Source: Rickettsiaceae bacterium (GTDB lineage Bacteria; Pseudomonadota; Alphaproteobacteria; Rickettsiales; Rickettsiaceae). Taken from it: a stretch of DNA of 11,718 nucleotides. The notes below the pieces were generated by a model that saw only the letters and a program-made list of their open reading frames with translations, was not told where the DNA came from and did no database searches. Positions 6,324-11,718 of the stretch are shown here, one piece after another (the first letter of the stretch is position 1; the number at the start of each line of letters is the position of its first letter). Position numbers and translations under genes: made by a program. The stretch spans positions 1 to 11,718 of the forward strand of contig JAGOJE010000012.1 of NCBI GenBank assembly GCA_017995275.1. Reading direction: 5' to 3'.

Positions 6324-6845
6324 ATGTTAAGATTTGTTCTGGGGCCTGGGGGTAGGGTGTATTTTGACCTGAAGCAGAATTTACCAGGCGAATCTGTTGC
6401 AGTTAAGAATTCGAAAGCTTTGTTAACTAAAATGATTGCAGAATTTGCATTTCGTGATATGTTTGCTAAGAAATTAAATCCAGAGGAATATGAATCTGTA
6501 ATTTGCTTGCCAGAGGAAGTAACTAAGCAATATCTAGAATATATCTTGCAGATCATATCTTTAGCTAATAAAGCAGGTGCTTTGATAATTGGCAAAAGGC
6601 GTGTTGAGGATTGTATATCTTCGAGTAAAAATACTCATCATGTTTTAATAGTACAGGCAATTGATGCAAGTGCTTCTGAGAAGTTTCGTTGTGATGGAAA
6701 AATCCCTGTAGTGGAGATTTTTTCTAAGGAGCAGCTTTCAAAAGCTTGCGGTAAAGAAAATCTGCTATATACTGCTGTGCTTGGAGACTTTGCAAAGAAA
6801 GTAACACATTTTGCTGCTAAATATCAGGAATATATATGTAATTGA
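6324..6845 (+). CDS. YlxR/DUF448-like RNA-binding protein, N-terminally short
   Basis: The 173-residue product matches the alphaproteobacterial form of the DUF448 (YlxR) family, found between nusA and infB and, in Bacillus, linked to RNase P. Visible family features are RFVLGPGGRVYFDL at 3-16, LPGES at 20-24 (usually LPGRG) and a C-terminal L7Ae-like region beginning near NKAGALIIGKRRVEDCI (82-98). The usual first part, about 20 residues with an R-x-C motif before the 'RFV' strand, is absent. The upstream frame cannot supply it: the in-frame codon at 6312-6314 is the ftsH stop TAG, and other frames show no such motif. No good Shine-Dalgarno precedes the ATG, so ftsH-coupled translation is likely. 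Whether the shortened protein still works is unknown. It lies 9 bp after ftsH and 6 bp before infB. Confidence 0.75.
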   Translation: MLRFVLGPGGRVYFDLKQNLPGESVAVKNSKALLTKMIAEFAFRDMFAKKLNPEEYESVICLPEEVTKQYLEYILQIISLANKAGALIIGKRRVEDCISSSKNTHHVLIVQAIDASASEKFRCDGKIPVVEIFSKEQLSKACGKENLLYTAVLGDFAKKVTHFAAKYQEYICN

Positions 6846-6848
6846 GGA
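6844..6848 (+). promoter_or_regulatory. Ribosome binding site of infB
   Basis: GAGGA, overlapping the stop codon of the preceding gene, lies three bases before the infB ATG at 6852. The spacing is short but there is no better start nearby, and the protein from this ATG begins with a typical IF-2 leader region. Confidence 0.45.
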
Positions 6849-6851
6849 AAA

Positions 6852-9362
6852 ATGACAGAATCTGTAGAAAATAAACCTAAGAAATTAACGCTTAACAGCT
6901 CTAAATTGTCGCTGGGGAATCGTTCATTACCTCCAAAATCTTTGCAGCAAAATTTCATTACTTCGAAAACAAGTAGCAATGTTATGGTTGAGGTAAAGAA
7001 GAGCAAGGTTGGTTCTTCTCTGTCTCTAAACAAAAAGCCTGAGGTAACTGATGTGGAGGGTGCGCACTCTGCCGATCTTAGTCCTGAGCTTAGTAAAAAA
7101 CTTAGCATATTCAAAAAAGCTGAGCGGATGAAAGCTGATGAAGAGGTTCGTGAGTCTAGACCTCAAGAAAGGGTTGGTTCTTTATCTCAATTTTCTGCTC
7201 CAAAAGTTACAGAAACAGAAGAAGATGAAATTGAAGATAAAATTGAGGAAGAGGGCGGTGGTACATTATCGCCTGATGATTTGGAAGTTGTTTTACCTAG
7301 CGTAAAAGATGGAGAGGTTGTTCCTCCTAAACAAGGGCCTGCTCATAACCCTAAAAAGTTAGATCATAAGCCGTTTGATGATGAAGATGAAATTGAGGCT
7401 AAGAAGCTAGATAATAAGCCTGGTATTGTTAAGGCAAAGATAGAAGAGCCTAAGAAGCTAAAGAAATCCGATCTTATGATTATGCTTGATGAAGAGGATG
7501 TGGACAATGACCGCGTTAAGAAAACGCGTAGTTTAGCTTCTATCAGAAGGGCAAGGGAAAAAGAAAAGCGTAAAGCTCAAGCTCAACAGCCTCAGGAAAA
7601 GGTGTATCGTGAAGTTATTGTTCCTGAAACAATTTCTGTTGGGGAGCTTGCTTCTAGGATGACCGAGAGGACATCTGATGTAATACGTGAGTTAATGAAG
7701 CTTGGCGTTATTGCAACTGCTAATCAGGATATAGACGCTGATACTGCAGAGCTTATTATATCAACATTTGGTCATAGTATCAAAAGAGTTCAGGAGTCTG
7801 ATGTTGAGAATATTCTTCAAAATGAAGAAGATTCGCAAGAGCTTCTAAAGCCGAGAGCTCCTGTAGTTACTGTTATGGGGCATGTTGACCATGGTAAGAC
7901 ATCTCTGCTAGATGCCTTGAAGTCAACCAATGTTGTTGGTGGTGAAGCGGGTGGTATAACTCAGCATATAGGTGCTTATAGGGTTGTTCTTGAAAGTGGT
8001 GATGCTATAAGTTTTATAGATACTCCTGGCCATGCTGCATTTACTGAAATGCGTACTCGTGGAGCTCAAGTTACGGATATTGTTGTTCTTGTGGTTGCTG
8101 CTGATGATGGAATAAAGGCGCAAACTATAGAAGCCATAAGCCATGCGAAAGCAGCAAATGTTCCTATAATAGTTGCAATAAATAAAATAGACAAACCGGA
8201 TGCTAACATAGAGCGCGTAAAAACGGAGCTTTTGCAGCATGATCTTGTGCCTGAGGATTTAGGTGGTGAGGTTATGGTTGTGCCTGTTTCAGCGAAATCC
8301 AGAACAAATTTGGATAAATTGGAAGAAGCTATATTATTACTTGCGGAAATGTTAGATCTTAAGGCGAATCCGAATGCTCCTGCCTCTGGTGTTGTTATAG
8401 AATCGAAGGTTGATAAGGCGAAGGGGGTTATGACAACGGTTCTTATAAACCGTGGTACCTTAAATGTAGGGGATATAGTTGTTGCTGGCGAAGCCGTTGG
8501 CCGCGTGAAGCTTATGGTTAATGATAAAGGCAAGCATGTGAAACATGTAACACCATCTGAGCCTGTGGAAATATTTGGTCTTGATAAAGCCCCATCTGCT
8601 GGTGATAAGATGAATGTTGTTCAGAGTGATAGGCAAGCGAGAGAGATTGCTGAATATAGAATGCGTACGAGAAAGGCAAGTAAGATTTCTATAACTCACC
8701 GTTCTAGCCTTGAAGAGTTGTTCCTCAAAGCATCTGGTGATAGTTCTATAAAAGAGCTTCCAGTAATTGTAAAAGGCGACGTACAAGGCTCTGTTGAGGC
8801 TATAATAAGTAGTATTACCAAGTTGTCTACTCCTGCAATTAGGTTAAAGGTTTTGCATAATGCTGTTGGGGCTATAAATGAATCTGACATTACATTAGCG
8901 AAAGCTTCTGGTGCTGTAGTAGTTGGCTTTAACGTAAGGGCAATAGGGCCTGCTTCTTTAATGGCTGATAAAGAAGGCGTGGATGTACGTTATTATTCTA
9001 TAATCTATAACTTAATTGATGATATTAAATCGATAATGAGTGGCATGCTTGATCCTATAATACGTGAGGTATATATAGGTTCTGTTGAAATAAGGCAGGT
9101 ATTTAATATTACTAAAGTTGGTAAAGTTGCGGGTTCTTATGTAACTAAAGGAGTTATAAAACGTGGTGCTGGCGTTAGGCTGCTGCGTGATAATATTGTA
9201 ATTTACGAAGGCAAGTTAAAAACTCTAAAAAGATTCAAGGACGACGTTAAAGAGGTCAATGAAAATTACGAATGTGGTATAGCATTTGATAATTACGACG
9301 ATATAAGAGTTGGTGATGTTGTGGAAGTATTTGAAAGGGTGGAGGAAAAACAACAATTATGA
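6852..9362 (+). CDS. infB: Translation initiation factor IF-2
   Basis: IF-2 is the GTPase that brings formyl-methionyl-tRNA to the 30S P site and promotes subunit joining. The 836 residues comprise a charged, probably disordered N-terminal region (1-250, with acidic stretches near 120-135 and 176-185 and related KKLDHKP / KKLDNKP segments), a conserved IF2-N module (about 254-313), the G domain and domains II, III and IV. G-domain motifs are complete: GHVDHGKT at 343-350, GIT at 368-370, DTPGHAAF at 390-397, NKID at 444-447 and SAK at 480-482. Domain III includes ELPVIVKGDVQGSVEAI (about 635-651), and the C-terminal fMet-tRNA-binding domain is intact to VGDVVEVFERVEE. The ATG of rbfA overlaps its stop by 4 nt. 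Confidence 0.98.
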   Translation: MTESVENKPKKLTLNSSKLSLGNRSLPPKSLQQNFITSKTSSNVMVEVKKSKVGSSLSLNKKPEVTDVEGAHSADLSPELSKKLSIFKKAERMKADEEVRESRPQERVGSLSQFSAPKVTETEEDEIEDKIEEEGGGTLSPDDLEVVLPSVKDGEVVPPKQGPAHNPKKLDHKPFDDEDEIEAKKLDNKPGIVKAKIEEPKKLKKSDLMIMLDEEDVDNDRVKKTRSLASIRRAREKEKRKAQAQQPQEKVYREVIVPETISVGELASRMTERTSDVIRELMKLGVIATANQDIDADTAELIISTFGHSIKRVQESDVENILQNEEDSQELLKPRAPVVTVMGHVDHGKTSLLDALKSTNVVGGEAGGITQHIGAYRVVLESGDAISFIDTPGHAAFTEMRTRGAQVTDIVVLVVAADDGIKAQTIEAISHAKAANVPIIVAINKIDKPDANIERVKTELLQHDLVPEDLGGEVMVVPVSAKSRTNLDKLEEAILLLAEMLDLKANPNAPASGVVIESKVDKAKGVMTTVLINRGTLNVGDIVVAGEAVGRVKLMVNDKGKHVKHVTPSEPVEIFGLDKAPSAGDKMNVVQSDRQAREIAEYRMRTRKASKISITHRSSLEELFLKASGDSSIKELPVIVKGDVQGSVEAIISSITKLSTPAIRLKVLHNAVGAINESDITLAKASGAVVVGFNVRAIGPASLMADKEGVDVRYYSIIYNLIDDIKSIMSGMLDPIIREVYIGSVEIRQVFNITKVGKVAGSYVTKGVIKRGAGVRLLRDNIVIYEGKLKTLKRFKDDVKEVNENYECGIAFDNYDDIRVGDVVEVFERVEEKQQL
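9341..9346 (+). promoter_or_regulatory. Probable ribosome binding site of rbfA
   Basis: GGAGGA lies inside the last infB codons, 12 bases before the rbfA ATG at 9359. The motif is strong, although the spacing is longer than optimal; translational coupling through the ATGA overlap would help. It supports 9359 as the start. Confidence 0.45.
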
Positions 9363-9772
9363 CAGTTTTTTCAACACAATCTTTAAAGCGTAGTGCCAGG
9401 GCTAGTAGTTCTAGTCATCGTCAGTTGAAGGTTTCTGGTCTTATAAAGCTTGCAATTATAGAGGCTTTGCAGAGGGGGAGGGTGAAGGATCTTAGGTTAA
9501 TAAACAATCCTGTAACTATAACTCATGTGGATGTAACGAGCGATCTTCAAATAGCCAATTGTTATATATTGCCTTTTGGGAAGGGCGGGCTCACTAAGGA
9601 AGAGCTTTTGGATGCTTTTGAAGTCTCTAAATACGACCTTAGGAAGATTGTTACTTCCAAAGTTGCTTTAAAATATTCTCCAGAACTTAGGTTTTTTTAC
9701 GATCATGATTTTGACAATGCGTCTGATGTTTTGCAGTTTCTTCAGAGTAATAATTCTGGCGTTGCTAATTAG
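9359..9772 (+). CDS. rbfA: 30S ribosome-binding factor RbfA
   Basis: RbfA is a small KH-fold protein that binds immature 30S subunits and assists 16S rRNA 5'-end processing and release into translation. At 137 residues it has the normal size. The conserved pattern is visible: the first helix with LIKLAIIEALQRGRVKD (28-44), the strand region PVTITHVDVTSDLQIANCYI (51-70) and the C-terminal helix and strand with KYSPELRFFYDHDFDNA (104-120). A basic, Ser-rich stretch (SLKRSARASSSSHRQ, 8-22) precedes the core. It follows infB directly, as in most bacteria, but the commonly adjacent truB is absent. The downstream lipoprotein gene starts inside its final codons in another frame. Confidence 0.9.
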   Translation: MTVFSTQSLKRSARASSSSHRQLKVSGLIKLAIIEALQRGRVKDLRLINNPVTITHVDVTSDLQIANCYILPFGKGGLTKEELLDAFEVSKYDLRKIVTSKVALKYSPELRFFYDHDFDNASDVLQFLQSNNSGVAN

Positions 9773-10220
9773 TTCTTGTGGGTTTCATCCTGTTTATGAA
9801 ACAAGGGGTGGAGTTGCCCATCGTTCTATTCCGCAGTTAGAAATTTCTGAGATAGCTTCTGTTCCAGGGGCGATGTTGTATGAATCTTTATCATCTTTAA
9901 TTGGAAGTTCACCTGGTAGCAAATATCTTTTAGAAATATCTTTATCAAATGCATCTCAAGATTCCATAATTTCTAAGAAATCGGACGTTGTTGAGATAAA
10001 AGTAATTCAAAATGTATCATTCAAAGTTATTGATAATGATAGTGGAAAGGAGATTTTGAATCAAAAATTTTCTGTTTACGGATATTACGGCGCTATGTAT
10101 CAACCATATTCCAGTTATGTTGAATCTAGGGGCGCAAGCGAGAGCCTAGCTAAACATGCAGCTGATGAAATTCACAGAAGACTAATAATATTTTTTGATT
10201 CTATTCAAAAGGGGCGTTGA
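9717..10220 (+). CDS. lptE: LptE-like LPS-assembly outer-membrane lipoprotein
   Basis: LptE is the lipoprotein partner of LptD in the outer-membrane translocon that inserts lipopolysaccharide. From the ATG at 9717 the product is 167 residues, starting with a basic n-region and hydrophobic core (MRLMFCSFFRVIILALLISS) and a lipobox ISSC, so mature chains would begin at Cys21. The following GFHPVYE resembles the CGF-x-P-LY start of alphaproteobacterial LptE, and the size and alternating strand pattern fit. ATGs at 9705 and 9726 are possible starts; none has a clear Shine-Dalgarno. I prefer 9717 for its signal-peptide form and smaller overlap with rbfA (56 nt). The protein is divergent, so another small outer-membrane lipoprotein remains possible. 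If correct, the bacterium probably makes LPS. The holA gene that often follows lptE is absent. Confidence 0.65.
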   Translation: MRLMFCSFFRVIILALLISSCGFHPVYETRGGVAHRSIPQLEISEIASVPGAMLYESLSSLIGSSPGSKYLLEISLSNASQDSIISKKSDVVEIKVIQNVSFKVIDNDSGKEILNQKFSVYGYYGAMYQPYSSYVESRGASESLAKHAADEIHRRLIIFFDSIQKGR

Positions 10221-10330
10221 GCTCGTTCTTATTATCCATAACTGGTGTGAGCTGACTGGAGTCTTGGTCAACATGTAAGAGAGGCTCTGATCAAAACTTC
10301 CTTTTTTATATTATCATTGTCTCAATCTTG
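10221..10330. other. Convergent spacer, no gene or clear terminator
   Basis: These 110 bp lie between the 3' ends of the lptE-like gene and the TPR gene. A run of six T at 10302-10307 could end plus-strand transcripts, but I find no stable stem in front of it; the small palindromes GAGCTC and TGATCA and a 4-bp AGAG/CTCT stem are too weak. No open frame of note and no copy of the palindromic repeat are present. Confidence 0.5.
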
Positions 10331-11575
10331 TCACATATTATTGATAATTATATCCCGTGCTTCTCTCAATGCAAGATTTTGTGGATTAAGCTCTATGGCT
10401 TTGTTTATGGTTGTCAATGCCTCTTGTTTCTTACCTAGAGTATCCAAAGTTTTTGCCTTTTCGTAATAAATGCTAGGATCATTAGGTTCTAACTGTAATG
10501 TCAAGTCAAAGTAATTTATAGCTTCTTCGCATCTACCCATAATACGTAAAACCAAAGCTTTGTTCTCATATCCCCCAAAAAAATCTGGTGCAATCTCAAT
10601 TAGAATATCATTGATTCTTATTGCGTCATCATATCTTTTTAAAACTATTAGTAGCGAGCTTATAGCAAGATAAGCGTCAATGCTACTGGGATTGCATTCC
10701 AAAGCATCTTGATAAGATTTGAACGCTTCTTGCGCTTTGCATAAACTCTCTAAAGTGCGTCCTTTCTCAATGTGCCCCCTCTCATCTATCTGATTTAAAG
10801 CAATTGCTGCATCAAAAGCCTCGATAGCCTTCTCATACTTTTTTAAAGCCGCCAAATTTTGACCTTTATAAAAATACGAATCATAGTTGTTGTAATATGG
10901 TGCTTCTTTATTAAGTATTATTGCTTGATCAAAAGCCTTGATTGCTTCTTCAAATTCATTAAGGTTATGTAAATCAACTCCCTTATTATAAGATGCTTCT
11001 GGATTAGTAGGATCAAGTTTGATTGATTTGTTATAAGCTTTTACGGCTTCTTCATATTTACCAAGTTTAGACAATGCGGCACCAAAGTTAATATAAGTCT
11101 CTGGCTCTTCTGGGTCAATTTGAGTAGATAGCTCGTAATATTTGATTGCCTCCTCATATCTTTTTAAAGTATATAATGCCACGCCTTTATTAGCATAAGT
11201 TATTGCATTTTTTTGGTTAGCAATAATCGCAAGGTCATAGCTTTTTACAGCTTCTTCAGTCCTTCCAAGTTTCATTAACACCAAACCTCTAAAGTCATAA
11301 ATATATGTCAAAAGTTCCTTTTCTACTAACGAAATAGCCTCATCAATAACTTCTAACGCCTGCTCATGATACCCAAGCGCAGTCAAGCTTTTTACTTTTT
11401 CTATATATATTCTACCATCATTTGGATTCTCTTGTATAGCTTCATTATACGCCTCTAGTGCGTCATCATAATGACCTGACTTAAGAAGGGATGCTGCAGC
11501 CGTGGCCATTTTTTTAGCCTCTAGGTTCTTATCCTTAATACTACCGCCAAATTTCCTTTTAAAAAAATTGATCAT
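10331..11575 (-). CDS. Tetratricopeptide-repeat (TPR) protein
   Basis: The 414 residues form a nearly uninterrupted series of about eleven 34-residue TPR units starting near residues 22, 56, 92, 126, 160, 194, 233, 267, 301, 335 and 369. They show the usual pattern (A..G..L...G.YEEAI..Y..AI.L.P), for example YEEAIKYYELSTQIDPEEP (140-158) and YEEAVKAYNKSIKLDPTNP (174-192). A few extra residues (APYYNNYD) separate units 6 and 7. The first 21 residues are basic, without a signal peptide or membrane segment, so a cytoplasmic protein-binding scaffold is the simplest reading. TPR arrays bind partner proteins; no enzymatic domain is attached and the partner cannot be inferred. The ATG at 11575-11573 has an AAGGA ribosome site eight bases upstream. 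The gene converges on the translation cluster and appears to be a separate transcription unit. Confidence 0.9.
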   Translation of the reverse strand: MINFFKRKFGGSIKDKNLEAKKMATAAASLLKSGHYDDALEAYNEAIQENPNDGRIYIEKVKSLTALGYHEQALEVIDEAISLVEKELLTYIYDFRGLVLMKLGRTEEAVKSYDLAIIANQKNAITYANKGVALYTLKRYEEAIKYYELSTQIDPEEPETYINFGAALSKLGKYEEAVKAYNKSIKLDPTNPEASYNKGVDLHNLNEFEEAIKAFDQAIILNKEAPYYNNYDSYFYKGQNLAALKKYEKAIEAFDAAIALNQIDERGHIEKGRTLESLCKAQEAFKSYQDALECNPSSIDAYLAISSLLIVLKRYDDAIRINDILIEIAPDFFGGYENKALVLRIMGRCEEAINYFDLTLQLEPNDPSIYYEKAKTLDTLGKKQEALTTINKAIELNPQNLALREARDIIINNM

Positions 11576-11583
11576 TTAATTTT

Positions 11584-11588
11584 TCCTT
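11584..11588 (-). promoter_or_regulatory. Ribosome binding site of the TPR gene
   Basis: On the minus strand AAGGA lies eight bases before the ATG at 11575-11573, an ordinary spacing, and fixes the start codon of the TPR protein. Confidence 0.55.
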
Positions 11589-11656
11589 GAATAAAAATTT
11601 CGTTAAAAACGTTCTGAGTACTATTCAGGCTTAGAATCATCTATAATGATAGAAAA

Positions 11657-11688
11657 ATAATACCATAAATTGTCTTCGCTTCCATTCA
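11657..11688 (-). promoter_or_regulatory. Candidate extended -10 promoter for the TPR gene
   Basis: On the minus strand TGG precedes TATTAT (11657-11662), giving an extended -10 with one mismatch in the hexamer. The hexamer 17 bp upstream (ATGGAA) is a poor -35. The transcript would start near 11650 and have a leader of about 75 nt that begins with the small inverted repeat ATCAT/ATGAT (11636-11650). The surrounding DNA is AT-rich, so confidence is low. Confidence 0.25.
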
Positions 11689-11718
11689 TTAATCTTTTAT
11701 AGACTTTTGAAGGGGGGA

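Noticed and set aside
10221..10330. Intrinsic terminator between the convergent genes
   Set aside because: A T-run exists at 10302-10307, but no stable GC-containing stem precedes it on either strand.
11594..11650. Riboswitch or attenuator in the TPR gene leader
   Set aside because: The inverted repeats there (CGTT/AACG and ATCAT/ATGAT) are only 4-5 bp and AT-rich, which is expected by chance in this composition.

Overview
The window looks like chromosomal DNA from an AT-rich alphaproteobacterium, most likely a Rickettsiales-type intracellular bacterium. Three things suggest this. The proteins resemble rickettsial versions (RecG, TilS followed directly by FtsH, IF-2). There is a short LptE-like lipoprotein. 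Small palindromic repeats, one of them in frame inside a housekeeping gene, recall the Rickettsia palindromic elements. This placement comes from recognising protein families by eye; no database search was run.

Layout. Positions 1-162 hold the possible tail of a plus-strand gene and a strong hairpin (52-88). On the minus strand lie a small acidic protein of unknown function (163-534) and the helicase gene recG (606-2636). The divergent spacer 2637-2856 holds a 98-bp palindromic repeat in minus orientation. A tightly packed plus-strand cluster follows: tilS (2857-4464), ftsH (4461-6314), an N-terminally short ylxR/DUF448 gene (6324-6845), infB (6852-9362), rbfA (9359-9772) and an lptE-like lipoprotein gene (about 9717-10220). 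A 110-bp convergent spacer with no clear terminator separates it from a minus-strand gene for an 11-repeat TPR protein (10331-11575), whose leader and a candidate promoter occupy the right end.

The plus-strand cluster is probably one transcript: tilS/ftsH and infB/rbfA overlap by 4 nt, the other gaps are under 10 nt, and rbfA/lptE overlap by tens of nt. It joins decoding and ribosome maturation (tRNA-Ile lysidine synthesis, initiation factor IF-2, 30S maturation factor RbfA) with envelope maintenance (FtsH protease, LPS-export lipoprotein). It looks like two common bacterial neighbourhoods, tilS-ftsH and (rimP-nusA-)ylxR-infB-rbfA, joined end to end. nusA and rimP are absent, and ylxR has lost its usual N-terminus exactly at the join.

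The most striking feature is a 312-bp array (3748-4059) of a 123-bp (41-codon) repeat, about 2.5 units, inserted in frame in tilS. It adds 104 residues to a TilS that would otherwise be about 431 residues long. The repeat is related to the inverted copy upstream of tilS, keeps RNA-type hairpins and is open in three of six frames. I see no wholly new multigene system; the notable biology here is this protein-invading repeat and the ftsH/ylxR junction.
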